Notes under the pieces: model-generated | Told to the model about the DNA's origin: nothing | What the model saw: only the letters and a program-made list of their open reading frames with translations | Database searches by the model: none | Shown: piece by piece, positions 35,698 through 43,939 of the stretch | Layout of the letters: each line of letters opens with the position of its first letter | How positions within the stretch are numbered: the first letter of the stretch is position 1 | Program-made: the position numbers and the translations under genes | DNA from: Paenibacillus solani | Lineage (GTDB): Bacteria > Bacillota > Bacilli > Paenibacillales > Paenibacillaceae | NCBI RefSeq assembly: GCF_001277345.1 | Contig: NZ_LIUT01000001.1 | Location: forward strand, 1,213,683-1,277,682 | Direction of reading: 5' to 3' | Length of the DNA: 64,000 nucleotides

Positions 35698-36374
35698 ATA
35701 AACCCTTGGAAATAACGTATACGCCGATCGTCGATTATGGCTTGGCTTGGGAGCATCAGAAACAGCAGGTGACCGCTATTGATACGGGGGAGTGTCATGA
35801 AAGATTGATGCTCCTCCAACATCCTCCAACTTATACGATTGGATCACAGCGTCATCCAGAGCACTTGCTATTAAGCAAGGAGGAGTTGGAAAGACAAGGC
35901 ATCGGCTTGTTTGAAATTGATCGTGGCGGGGATATTACATATCATGGACCCGGGCAGCTTGTAGGGTATCCGCTCTTATTGCTGGATGGCGGTAAGAATC
36001 TGGATCTGCACGGATACCTTCGTGATGTAGAGCAGGTTATTATTGATTACTTGGCCTCCTACAATATCGAAGCAGATCGAAAACCTGAGTATACTGGAGT
36101 ATGGGTCGGAGATTTGAAAATATGCGCCATCGGGGTCAAATTCAATAAATGCCGGCAGCATCGCGGATTTGTGACGAGCCATGGCTTTGCTTTTAATATT
36201 AAATCGGGAATCGCAGATGCCGGCTTTTCAGGAATTATACCTTGCGGGATACAAGAATATGGAGTGACCTCATTGGAGGATTGTACAGGGCGCACTTTTG
36301 AAGTGGAGGAAGTAGCCCGGGAGATCGTCCCTTTCTTCACCCGGGTATTTCCATATGAAGCTCATTGGTTGTAA
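35694..36374 (+). CDS. lipB: octanoyltransferase LipB
   Basis: Transfers octanoate from acyl carrier protein to lipoyl domains, the first step of endogenous lipoylation. Family motifs: QHPPTYTIG, RGGDITYHGPGQLVGYP, and the catalytic lysine and cysteine in KICAIGVKF and SGIIPCGI. The ATG at 35694 gives 226 residues; the upstream extension of the frame has no ribosome site of its own. Bacillus subtilis uses LipM/LipL instead, so LipB here is a genus difference. Its position next to bkdB, a lipoylated E2, makes functional sense. Confidence 0.94.
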   Translation: MNKPLEITYTPIVDYGLAWEHQKQQVTAIDTGECHERLMLLQHPPTYTIGSQRHPEHLLLSKEELERQGIGLFEIDRGGDITYHGPGQLVGYPLLLLDGGKNLDLHGYLRDVEQVIIDYLASYNIEADRKPEYTGVWVGDLKICAIGVKFNKCRQHRGFVTSHGFAFNIKSGIADAGFSGIIPCGIQEYGVTSLEDCTGRTFEVEEVAREIVPFFTRVFPYEAHWL

Positions 36375-36400
36375 CCTCGTTGTTTTGGGAACGTCAGTTG

Positions 36401-36502
36401 TTAACGAAGGAATAAAGGCTCAAAAATAACGAGAAGCGTTGATCCGACCATGGCAATCAGCATGAGATAAATCACAATTCGAAACCACTTTTTACGTTGC
36501 AT
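36401..36502 (-). CDS. prli42: Prli42-like stressosome-associated miniprotein
   Basis: A 33-residue single-helix protein, MQRKKWFRIVIYLMLIAMV and onwards, with basic N terminus, one membrane helix and the STLL motif. This pattern (RK-rich start, YLMLxAMxxSTLL, short polar end) is that of Prli42, the membrane miniprotein that tethers the stressosome in Listeria and is widespread in Firmicutes. The ATG on the minus strand has AAAGGAG exactly 7 bases upstream. It is convergent with lipB and divergent from the peptidase gene. Confidence 0.8.
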   Translation of the reverse strand: MQRKKWFRIVIYLMLIAMVGSTLLVIFEPLFLR

Positions 36503-36612
36503 TGTGTAACTCCTTTAAAATAGGTTTAATGATGAACAGGCATGCTGCATTCATTACATGAGATATGGATATAAAGACATTGTATCGTATCTGCGAAAGA
36601 GAGGGAAGTCCA

Positions 36613-37743
36613 GTGATCTCAGAAGAACGTATCATCCAAGAATTTATGGAATTGGTTCAGGTCGATAGCGAAACCAAGCATGAACAAGAAATCTCGAAAG
36701 TTCTCAAACATAAATTCTCCGAACTTGGCTTTGACATCATCGAAGATGATGCGAAGGAAAAAACAGGGCACGGAGCAGGCAATTTGATTATTACATGGAA
36801 AGCGGATCAAGTGGCAGAGCAAACTCCTAAGCTGCTCTTTACTTGTCATATGGATACCGTAACACCTGGAAAAGGCATTAAACCGACGTTAGGCGCAGAC
36901 GGATGGATTCGAAGCGACGGCACAACAATTCTCGGGGCAGATGATAAGGCAGGCATTGCAGCTTTACTGGAAGGAATCCGGGTCATTCAGGAGAATAACA
37001 TCCCGCATGGACAGATCCAGTTTGTAATTACAGTTGGGGAGGAGTCGGGTCTCATTGGAGCTCGGTCACTTAACCCGGATCATCTGGATGCAGATCTTGG
37101 TTTTGCCTTGGATTCGAACGGAGAGCTGGGCTCAATTGCTGTTGCTGCTCCGACCCAAGCCAAAATTCAAATGATCATCAAAGGAAAGTCCGCCCATGCC
37201 GGTGTAAACCCGGAGGATGGCATCAGCGCGATCCAAGTTGCATCCAAAGCGATTGCCAAAATGAAGCTGGGACGTATCGATAAGGAAACTACAGCCAATA
37301 TCGGCAAGTTCCAAGGTGGGGGAGCAACCAACATTGTCTGTGACTATGTTCAGATTGATGCGGAAGCGCGTAGTATCGTTCAAGAAAAAGTAGAAAAGCA
37401 AGTGAACGATATGCGGGAAGCTCTGGAAACCACGGTTCGTGAATATAGTGCCAATTGTGAGTTTATCAGTGAAATCGTATACCCGGCCTTTAGCTTCAAT
37501 GAACATGATGAGGTTGTCCAGCTTGCGACGCGTGCTATTGGCGGATTGGGTTTACCAACGCGTACATTCCATTCCGGAGGCGGCAGTGACGCCAATATTT
37601 TTAATGGACTCGGGATACCGACTGTTAATCTGGCCATCGGATATCAGGATATTCATACCACGCAGGAGCGCATTCAAGCTTCAGATTTAGTTAAGGCTGC
37701 GCAGATCGTGGTAGGCATTATCCAAGAGACGGCGAAAGCCTAG
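36613..37743 (+). CDS. M20 family peptidase, tripeptidase T-like (YqjE type)
   Basis: A 376-residue zinc aminopeptidase of the M20 family. Metal ligands appear in order: HMDTVTPG (His, Asp), ILGADDKAGIAALLE (bridging Asp), GEESGLIGARSL (catalytic and metal Glu) and a C-terminal histidine near IHTTQE. The dimerisation lid domain lies around residues 190-300. GTG at 36613 with GAGGG upstream is preferred; the frame is open to 36565. Probably cleaves tripeptides, substrate not fixed by sequence. Confidence 0.9.
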   Translation: MISEERIIQEFMELVQVDSETKHEQEISKVLKHKFSELGFDIIEDDAKEKTGHGAGNLIITWKADQVAEQTPKLLFTCHMDTVTPGKGIKPTLGADGWIRSDGTTILGADDKAGIAALLEGIRVIQENNIPHGQIQFVITVGEESGLIGARSLNPDHLDADLGFALDSNGELGSIAVAAPTQAKIQMIIKGKSAHAGVNPEDGISAIQVASKAIAKMKLGRIDKETTANIGKFQGGGATNIVCDYVQIDAEARSIVQEKVEKQVNDMREALETTVREYSANCEFISEIVYPAFSFNEHDEVVQLATRAIGGLGLPTRTFHSGGGSDANIFNGLGIPTVNLAIGYQDIHTTQERIQASDLVKAAQIVVGIIQETAKA

Positions 37744-37764
37744 TACATTGTGATTTTTAATCTA

Positions 37765-37800
37765 AAGCCCGTTGCAGATGATCCATTCTGCTACGGGCTT
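37765..37800 (+). terminator. terminator after the PepT-like gene
   Basis: AAGCCCGTTGCAGA pairs with TCTGCTACGGGCTT (one mismatch) around an 8-base loop; a modest T-rich tract follows. It may serve both convergent genes. Confidence 0.75.
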
Positions 37801-37817
37801 ATTTATGATTGATCATA

Positions 37818-39014
37818 TTAATTTAAGATGGACTTTGACTTAGAGTTTTCGATCCTGTCTTGAGCAGGCGACCATGTCGTACGCCAGTTCGTACTCTCGA
37901 CGATATGCAGGGCAGCATTGACATTATTCATATGAGATTTGATCTCTTGGCTTGCAGATGCAGATGCGTATTGTGCTTCTAAACGTGAGGAGAGGGAGAT
38001 CAGGGTCGATTGCAAATAGCAAGCCGCTTCGCCAAATCGTGTCTCCTCATGCAGAGGATCAGATAATCTGAGCTGTTCGAACAAGGAGGCGGCTTCGTGA
38101 TATTTTCTGTGTATATACAAATTCTCAGCAGCGATAAAACATAGTTTCTTGCTGAAACTGTCTTGACCATCCAGAGGCAGCACCTCAAGCTGGTCCATTT
38201 TTGAGATAGCAAGATCTCTATACCCTTCATAATAAAGAAAGCAGATCAGAGCATAATAAGCAGAGGTGTCCTGTTCGGGAAGGAGGCCTTCTGCTATGGG
38301 AACCATATTAAGCGATATGGCTGTGCGAGCGAGCTCCAGGGTTTCCGACTTGAAAATAAACCTATCGGGAATTGAATCAGTAAGAGACCATCTGCATAGC
38401 TTTCCGATTCTGGACAGTTGGATTGCTTCGGATGTTCCTTCACTAGGTCGTTTAATGGGATCCCCATAACGGTCGATGAACTGCAAAGCTTCAGCGATTT
38501 GGCCCGTCATAACCAAACTGGCGGCATACTGTATGGAGCATTCGGGATGTATGACCTTGTGTTTAGCGAAGCAAAGAGAAGCATAACAGTATGCTCCGAT
38601 GTAGAACATGGACTTGCCAACCATGCTTGGTACCATGTTATAGTTCCTGGTTTCGTCCAAGAGCCGTTCGCATATCAAGTGATCGGGCATTCCTTTCATG
38701 AGCAGAAGTGCGGCCCACTGATTTAATGCCTCTTGAGCATAGGTTCCGGAATGCTGCACGACAACTCTGAAAGCTTCCTCAGATTTAGCGAATAATCGCA
38801 TGCGCATGCTTAATAACCCGTACTCGAGCCAGCTAGGGTCCACTTCCTTCCATTCCTGGCTTCCTTTGTCGGTGGAAGTAGTATGTGTGGCTGCCTTGAA
38901 GCTCTCCAAAGCCTGTTCAAGATAACCGCGTCTTTTGTACCATTTACCGCGCTCATAAAGGTTTGAAGGCGGATTGGCTATAGGTTCGGTTTCAATAATT
39001 GGTATATTTCGCAT
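37818..39014 (-). CDS. TPR-like helical repeat protein, function unknown
   Basis: A 398-residue soluble protein made of helical repeats. The first unit (YERGKWYKRRGYLEQALESFKAA) is a good tetratricopeptide repeat, and similar pairs recur at about residues 60-100 and 310-345 (YIHRKYHEAASLFEQL). No signal peptide or enzymatic domain. Start at 39014 is set by GGGAGG; the frame extends upstream without a start signal. A perfect ACCTTTG/CAAAGGT hairpin (39039-39058) lies just upstream of its ribosome site. Partner unknown. Confidence 0.75.
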   Translation of the reverse strand: MRNIPIIETEPIANPPSNLYERGKWYKRRGYLEQALESFKAATHTTSTDKGSQEWKEVDPSWLEYGLLSMRMRLFAKSEEAFRVVVQHSGTYAQEALNQWAALLLMKGMPDHLICERLLDETRNYNMVPSMVGKSMFYIGAYCYASLCFAKHKVIHPECSIQYAASLVMTGQIAEALQFIDRYGDPIKRPSEGTSEAIQLSRIGKLCRWSLTDSIPDRFIFKSETLELARTAISLNMVPIAEGLLPEQDTSAYYALICFLYYEGYRDLAISKMDQLEVLPLDGQDSFSKKLCFIAAENLYIHRKYHEAASLFEQLRLSDPLHEETRFGEAACYLQSTLISLSSRLEAQYASASASQEIKSHMNNVNAALHIVESTNWRTTWSPAQDRIENSKSKSILN

Positions 39015-39124
39015 CACGAAGCCTCCCAATGATATAACACCTTTGTAGGAGCAAAGGTCATGGTCCTTGATCAAAAAAAATAGAAAAAAGTCGAAAAAAG
39101 GGTCTTAAGACCTAATTTATCAAT

Positions 39125-39277
39125 CTATTTTTCGTCAATATCGCTTCTATTTTTTGTAAGTATATCCTTAATCATCGTTCCGGGACCCCATTGCTGCTGC
39201 CACTGTTTTAGCATGATTCGAATCTGCCATGCCTGTCCTACCATATGTATCGAGTGCTCCCCTTTATAGCTTTTCAT
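39125..39277 (-). CDS. mciZ: MciZ-like FtsZ inhibitor peptide
   Basis: A 50-residue peptide with central HMVGQAWQIRIMLKQWQQ. This matches the core of Bacillus MciZ (LVGKAWEIRAKLKEY), the mother-cell peptide that caps FtsZ filaments during sporulation; the following TMIKDIL aligns with YVKDWI. As in Bacillus, the gene is adjacent to nudF. The minus-strand ATG has AAGAAGGAAG 6-9 bases upstream. A CATAAGGT element resembling a sigma-E -10 lies upstream, but no clear -35 was found. Confidence 0.75.
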   Translation of the reverse strand: MKSYKGEHSIHMVGQAWQIRIMLKQWQQQWGPGTMIKDILTKNRSDIDEK

Positions 39278-39305
39278 CCGGCGCTTCCTTCTTTCTTGGG
39301 AATTT

Positions 39306-39314
39306 TGATATAAT
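39306..39314 (+). promoter_or_regulatory. extended -10 promoter of nudF
   Basis: TGATATAAT at 39306-39314, about 55 bases upstream of nudF; no strong -35. Faces away from the mciZ-like gene. Confidence 0.55.
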
Positions 39315-39371
39315 ACACCTTATGCAATAGCATGGTCAGTCATACCGTTTTTAAACAAAGGAGGTCGTGAT

Positions 39372-39953
39372 ATGAGCGATTTCGGTCGTAATAACCGAGA
39401 AGCTTCGGATAAATTGCTGGAAGAAACCACAGTGTCCACCCAATCTATTTTTAAAGGAAACATCATTTCTTTACAGGTAGACACAGTTAAACTGCCTAAT
39501 GGACAGGAAGCAACCCGTGAAGTGGTTAGGCATCCGGGTGCTGTAGCCGTGCTGGCTATCAAAGGCGATAAGATACTAGCGGTGAATCAATATCGTCAAC
39601 CGCTTGGACGCTGCGAAGTCGAAATACCTGCAGGTAAGCTCGAACCAGGCGAAGATCCGCTGGAAGCTGCCAAGCGTGAATTGCAGGAAGAGACGGGTTA
39701 TACATGCGGGTCGATCCGTAAACTTCACTCCTTCTATACTTCGCCTGGCTTTGCGGATGAAATCATTCATTTGTATTTAGCAGAAGATCTGATCAGTGGA
39801 GAGATGAATCCGGATGAGGATGAATTTATCGAGATGATGGAGATCACGCTAGAAGAGGCATATTCACTCATACAAACAGAGCGAATCAGTGATGCCAAAA
39901 CCATTCTTGCCGTTTATGCCTGGGATATGTATATGCTGAAAGGAAAGATCTAA
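39372..39953 (+). CDS. nudF: ADP-ribose pyrophosphatase (Nudix)
   Basis: Hydrolyses ADP-ribose and related nucleoside diphosphate sugars. The Nudix box GKLEPGEDPLEAAKRELQEE followed by TGYT is complete, with all catalytic glutamates. At 193 residues it matches Bacillus NudF. ATG at 39372 follows AAAGGAGGTCG. The next gene starts one base after its stop codon, so the two are co-transcribed. Confidence 0.95.
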   Translation: MSDFGRNNREASDKLLEETTVSTQSIFKGNIISLQVDTVKLPNGQEATREVVRHPGAVAVLAIKGDKILAVNQYRQPLGRCEVEIPAGKLEPGEDPLEAAKRELQEETGYTCGSIRKLHSFYTSPGFADEIIHLYLAEDLISGEMNPDEDEFIEMMEITLEEAYSLIQTERISDAKTILAVYAWDMYMLKGKI

Positions 39954-39954
39954 G

Positions 39955-41169
39955 ATGCCGCAATCCGAGAAGAATGTGTCTCCCGCCGGAATTCACTCCT
40001 ATTACTGTGACATGCACATTCATATTGGACGGGCAGGTAACGGTCAAGCTGTGAAAATAAGTGCAAGCAACAACTTGACCTTTGAGAACATCGCCGTTGA
40101 GGCTTCAATACGGAAGGGTATCCAGATGATTGGTATTATCGATTGCCATTCTCCCTCGGTCCAGGAAGATATTCTTGAGTGTTTGGACAATGGCTCCATG
40201 CGAGAAGTAGAGGGAGGCGGCATTGCGTATCAAGATACGGTAATACTCCTCGGAAGCGAGATCGAGATCCGTGAAAGCGGACGTGGTGCAGCCCATGTAC
40301 TGGCCTATTTCCCTGATCTTCGCACCATTCAGGAGTTTTCTGTCTGGATGGCAAAATATATGAAAAATATACAGCTCAGTTCTCAGCGCATTTACGTATC
40401 GCCACGCGAACTGCAGCAGGAAATTACGGATCGAGGGGGATTGCTGATACCTGCGCATGTATTCACTCCGCATAAAGGCTTGTACGGCAATATGGCTGAT
40501 CGCATGAGCGAAGTCTTCGACCTGAACGCAATTGCTGGGATCGAACTTGGGCTTAGTGCGGATTCCTCCATGGCCGGGCGGATTAGCGAACTGGACTCTT
40601 ACTCGTTCTTGACCAATTCGGATGCCCATTCACTTGGTAAGATCGGCAGGGAATATAACCGGATTGACATGGCAGAGCCATCATTTGCTGAATTTCGCAA
40701 AGCACTAGCGATGAAGGAAGGCCGCATAATCAGTGCGAATTACGGTCTTAATCCCCGGTTAGGGAAATATCACCGCTCCTACTGTAATGGATGCGATAGT
40801 GTCCTGGATGAAGGAACCGATATTCATGAATTGGTTCGGTGTCCGTACTGTGGTAGCACGAAGCTGGTTCAAGGTGTATTTGACCGGATCCTGAATATTG
40901 CCGACCGCCCTGAGCCTATCGTTCCGGAGAGCCGACCGGCGTATCACTATCAGGTTCCGCTAGAGTTTATCCCGGGGCTCGGAAAGTCCGCCATGTCGAA
41001 GCTGCTTGATGCCTTCGGTACCGAAATGAATATCCTGCATCAGGCTACGGAAGCGGAGCTGGCGGCCGTTGCCGGCGAGGGACTCGCGGCAAGCATCGTG
41101 ATGGCCCGGAATGGGACACTGCCCTTATCAGCTGGAGGCGGAGGCTCTTACGGGAAGGTGCTCCGGTAA
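39955..41169 (+). CDS. endonuclease Q family protein
   Basis: A 404-residue protein of the TIGR00375/EndoQ family, which nicks DNA next to deaminated bases (uracil, hypoxanthine) in archaea and some Bacillales. The N-terminal PHP metal domain begins YYCDMHIHIGRA and continues with LIPAHVFTPHKG and NSDAHSLG. A four-cysteine zinc motif follows (CNGC about residue 277, CPYC about 299), and the C terminus is a helix-hairpin-helix, FIPGLGKSAMSKLLDAFG. ATG one base after nudF stop; AAAGGAAAG is the ribosome site. Confidence 0.88.
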   Translation: MPQSEKNVSPAGIHSYYCDMHIHIGRAGNGQAVKISASNNLTFENIAVEASIRKGIQMIGIIDCHSPSVQEDILECLDNGSMREVEGGGIAYQDTVILLGSEIEIRESGRGAAHVLAYFPDLRTIQEFSVWMAKYMKNIQLSSQRIYVSPRELQQEITDRGGLLIPAHVFTPHKGLYGNMADRMSEVFDLNAIAGIELGLSADSSMAGRISELDSYSFLTNSDAHSLGKIGREYNRIDMAEPSFAEFRKALAMKEGRIISANYGLNPRLGKYHRSYCNGCDSVLDEGTDIHELVRCPYCGSTKLVQGVFDRILNIADRPEPIVPESRPAYHYQVPLEFIPGLGKSAMSKLLDAFGTEMNILHQATEAELAAVAGEGLAASIVMARNGTLPLSAGGGGSYGKVLR

Positions 41170-41196
41170 ATGGGGTCAACTCTTTCATCCAAGAGG

Positions 41197-41225
41197 TCAT
41201 ACAAGGCTGACGATTGTCATAGAAT
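41197..41225 (+). promoter_or_regulatory. possible sigma-E promoter of spoIIM
   Basis: TCATACA at 41197-41203 and CATAGAAT at 41218-41225 with a 14-base spacer resemble sigma-E elements (five of seven and seven of eight positions). Expected because spoIIM is a sigma-E gene in Bacillus. Confidence 0.5.
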
Positions 41226-41258
41226 AGAGTAGAGACACCAGAAAGGAGACTCTATTCT

Positions 41259-41882
41259 ATGCAATCATTTCGCCAAGCTTTTAAAGATCAGACCATGCTT
41301 TATGTGTTCGTGGGCGTCTTATTTTTGGTAGGCGTTCTGTTTGGAGCACTGATGGTCAATGCCCTTTCTTTGGAGCAGCAGCAAGATATGGCCCGTTATT
41401 TAAACCACTTTTTTGTCAATGTCCAGGATAGTGGAGAAACTACGGGTTCGTCTTCTTACTGGAGCATCGCAGCCTTACACCTGAAATGGATCGGCTTGAT
41501 ATGGATTCTGGGATTGTCCGTCATCGGGCTTCCGGGAATATTAATATTGGATTTTTTAAAAGGGGTGCTCATCGGGTTTACAGTCGGTTATCTGATTGGA
41601 CAGTATTCCTGGAAAGGCCTGCTGTTCGCGCTGGTGTCGATCGCCCCGCAAAATTTGTTTGTCATACCGGTACTTATGATGTGCAGCGTGGCAGCGATCA
41701 CGTTCTCGCTATATATTATCAGGGATCGATTCATCATGAATCGAGGCAGCAGTATGACCAAGCCTTTTGCCTCGTATGCCATGTTGACTTTCATTATGGT
41801 CCTGCTAACACTCGGAGTTGCTTCATTTGAAACCTGGGTAACACCTGTCATGATGCGCTGGGTCACGCCAATGTTGTTATAA
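41259..41882 (+). CDS. spoIIM: stage II sporulation protein M
   Basis: A 207-residue polytopic membrane protein of the DMP complex (SpoIID-SpoIIM-SpoIIP) that thins septal peptidoglycan and drives engulfment. It has about five helices; LDFLKGVLIGFTVGYLIGQ and the IAPQNLFVIPVL segment are family hallmarks. ATG at 41259 follows GAAAGGAG. Located between the EndoQ gene and fur, as in Bacillus where spoIIM lies near fur-xerD. Confidence 0.94.
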   Translation: MQSFRQAFKDQTMLYVFVGVLFLVGVLFGALMVNALSLEQQQDMARYLNHFFVNVQDSGETTGSSSYWSIAALHLKWIGLIWILGLSVIGLPGILILDFLKGVLIGFTVGYLIGQYSWKGLLFALVSIAPQNLFVIPVLMMCSVAAITFSLYIIRDRFIMNRGSSMTKPFASYAMLTFIMVLLTLGVASFETWVTPVMMRWVTPMLL

Positions 41883-41911
41883 ACCGCGAATTTTTCCATA
41901 TAGCAAAACCG

Positions 41912-41942
41912 TTTGACTTTGTTTGTCAAATCCCCCTATAAT
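41912..41942 (+). promoter_or_regulatory. sigma-A promoter of fur with a palindrome at -35
   Basis: TTGACT at 41913-41918 and TATAAT at 41937-41942 (18-base spacer). The -35 lies in the left arm of an inverted repeat, TTTGAC-N7-GTCAAA (41912-41930). It does not match the Fur (TGATAATNATTATCA) or PerR box. Confidence 0.65.
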
Positions 41943-41991
41943 GAAGGAAGTGAACAATAACGTGCAGTGATTTCCAAGGGGGAGGGAAACA

Positions 41992-42453
41992 ATGGAAGCG
42001 CGGATCGACAAAATTAAACAGCAGCTACAATCCCAAGGATACAAACTAACGCCCCAACGGGAAGCCACGGTAAGCGTATTGTTGGAAAATGAAGACGACC
42101 ACCTTAGCGCAGAGGATGTATTTATGCTCGTGAAAGAAAAGGCTCCGGAGATCGGTCTGGCAACCGTTTACCGTACCCTAGAGCTGCTCAGTGAGCTTCA
42201 TGTTGTAGAGAAGATAAATTTTGGCGATGGTGTTGCCCGCTATGACTTGCGGACGGATACGTCGAAGCATCATCATCATCATTTAATATGTACTCAATGT
42301 GGAAGCATGGATGAGATTCGCGAGGATTGGCTTGGTCCTTTGGAAGAGCGGTTGGAGAGAGAATTCAACTTTACCGTTCATGACCATCGGCTTGATTTCC
42401 ACGGCATATGCTACCGTTGCAAAGAGAAGGGCAAGAACGACCAGGACAAATAA
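41992..42453 (+). CDS. fur: ferric uptake regulator family repressor
   Basis: A 153-residue Fur-family metalloregulator. The winged helix covers about residues 15-80 (YKLTPQREATVSVLL, GLATVYRTLELL recognition helix). The dimerisation domain carries the metal-binding HHHHH stretch, and two CxxC zinc sites, CTQC and CYRC. This set of ligands fits Fur better than PerR, which also uses CxxC sites; neighbours spoIIM and yqzK/xerD match Bacillus fur. ATG at 41992 follows GGGGGAGGG. Confidence 0.92.
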   Translation: MEARIDKIKQQLQSQGYKLTPQREATVSVLLENEDDHLSAEDVFMLVKEKAPEIGLATVYRTLELLSELHVVEKINFGDGVARYDLRTDTSKHHHHHLICTQCGSMDEIREDWLGPLEERLEREFNFTVHDHRLDFHGICYRCKEKGKNDQDK

Positions 42454-42500
42454 TAATCTTATACCCATTAACAACCCGCAGTGATGACCATCACGGCAAG

Positions 42501-42532
42501 CCCTCTACGGCGTAAGCCGGGAGGGTTTTTTA
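42501..42532 (+). terminator. intrinsic terminator of fur
   Basis: CCCTC-TA-CGGC pairs with GCCG-G-GAGGG (small internal loop) around GTAA, followed by six T. Confidence 0.85.
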
Positions 42533-42551
42533 GATGGTATCAATCCATATT

Positions 42552-42574
42552 ACGTCGAGAAAGACGTTTTTTTT
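42552..42574 (+). terminator. second tandem terminator after fur
   Basis: A short hairpin ACGTC/GACGT with a 6-base loop, followed by a run of eight T, 20 bases downstream of the first terminator. Confidence 0.6.
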
Positions 42575-42730
42575 ATTATTCTCAGCATTTTTCAGAGGCA
42601 GCATCATTAATGACACTGAACGGGGAACATCATAATTCGGCAGCTTGTATCATAAGCTTTATTTGATATGACACCAATGGCGATGGCCCATCTACTGTGA
42701 TCATTCAATGATGAAAGAGAGGCGCTGCCC

Positions 42731-42964
42731 GTGATTATTTCGATTCGAAAAATAGGTTCCCTGATCCGCTTCATTTCGATTTTTGCTGTTCTGACCATGT
42801 TTTTCTACATTATATTGGGATGGGTAGGAGACTGGCTGACGCCAGTTGATCCGTACCGTACGCCTACCGGACAAGCGATTAAAGCGTTTCGACCTGAGAG
42901 CACGATGGATTCCCGTTATTCGCCGGCTGAACGTCTGCGACTTTATTATTGGTATGGGGAGTAA
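42731..42964 (+). CDS. yqzK: DUF4227 protein YqzK
   Basis: A 77-residue protein with one membrane helix (about residues 12-34) and a polar C-terminal half ending in RLRLYYWYGE. Bacillus YqzK (DUF4227) has the same size and lies between fur and xerD as here. The start is GTG at 42731, after GAGAGGCG. Function unknown. It precedes xerD by 39 bases and is probably co-transcribed with it. Confidence 0.82.
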   Translation: MIISIRKIGSLIRFISIFAVLTMFFYIILGWVGDWLTPVDPYRTPTGQAIKAFRPESTMDSRYSPAERLRLYYWYGE

Positions 42965-43003
42965 CATAATTAGGGACGCGAGGAAATAGGAGCATGAACG
43001 ATT

Positions 43004-43885
43004 ATGAAGCAATATCTGCACGACTATACAACTTATTTAGAAGACGAGAAGAGACTCTCCCGCAATACGATTGAATCGTACCGGGCTGATATTGCCGGAT
43101 TCATCGCTTATTCGGAGGAGAAGGGCATAACCAGCCCGAATGAAGTGAATCGAACTACGCTGGGACTGTATATGGGCAGGCTGAAGCAGCAAGGCCGGGC
43201 GGCCTCAAGCCTGCTTCGCAGCACTGCATCTCTGCATTCCTTCTTTCAATACTTGGTTCGTCAATCTGTGATCTCCCAAGCTCCGACTCAGCTGATCGAT
43301 CGTCCTAAGCTCGAACGGAAAGACCCGAAGGCCCTGACGATAGAACAGGTGGATAAGCTGTTGTCTGCCCCGGATTCTGGCACACCCATAGGAGCAAGAG
43401 ACAAGGCGATGCTTGAGCTGTTATACGCCTCAGGTATCAAGGTTTCGGAATTGGTGAATCTCAATACACACGATATTAATATTGAGATGCGGTATTTACG
43501 CTGTGCCGCCGGAGGGAAGGAGCGGGTTCTTCCGATTACGCAGATTGCTGCCAGGAGTATGGCTGATTATTTGCCTAATATGAGGGAACAGCTGGTAAAG
43601 GATACCGATGAGGAAGCATTATTTCTGAATCCCTTGGGTACTCGCTTGACAAGGCAAGGATTCTGGAAAATTATTAAAAAGTATGGCAAGCAGGCTGGAA
43701 TTGAGGAGGAAATTACGCCGCATACGCTCCGCCATTCGTTTGCCATTCATCTGCTTCAGAACGGCGCTGATTTACGCTCTGTGCAGGAAATGCTGGGGCA
43801 TTCGGCCTTATCCACAACCAGCATGTATCAGCCTGCGAAGAAAAGCATGAAGGAAGTGTACGATCATCATCATCCTAGAGCTTAA
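43004..43885 (+). CDS. xerD: tyrosine recombinase XerD-like, altered active site
   Basis: A 293-residue tyrosine recombinase in the position of Bacillus xerD (after fur-yqzK), with the N-terminal SAM-like domain (about residues 1-85) and the catalytic domain (about 105-290). Of the six catalytic residues, Lys172 (GGKERVLP), His240 and Arg243 (HTLRH), His266 (LGH) and Tyr275 (SMYQP) are present. The first arginine, in the family motif ATGxRVSEL, is replaced by lysine: the sequence reads ASGIKVSEL (Lys146). The usual YTH after the nucleophile also reads YQP. It may be a poorly active or specialised XerD. Confidence 0.88.
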   Translation: MKQYLHDYTTYLEDEKRLSRNTIESYRADIAGFIAYSEEKGITSPNEVNRTTLGLYMGRLKQQGRAASSLLRSTASLHSFFQYLVRQSVISQAPTQLIDRPKLERKDPKALTIEQVDKLLSAPDSGTPIGARDKAMLELLYASGIKVSELVNLNTHDINIEMRYLRCAAGGKERVLPITQIAARSMADYLPNMREQLVKDTDEEALFLNPLGTRLTRQGFWKIIKKYGKQAGIEEEITPHTLRHSFAIHLLQNGADLRSVQEMLGHSALSTTSMYQPAKKSMKEVYDHHHPRA

Positions 43886-43939
43886 AGCGGCCGTTTTTGG
43901 AGTACTATAACTTAAATTCAGTTAGGAGAGGTATGAATT

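Noticed and set aside
42481-42666. 61-codon plus-strand frame after fur
   Set aside because: It runs through two terminators and has no support as a gene.
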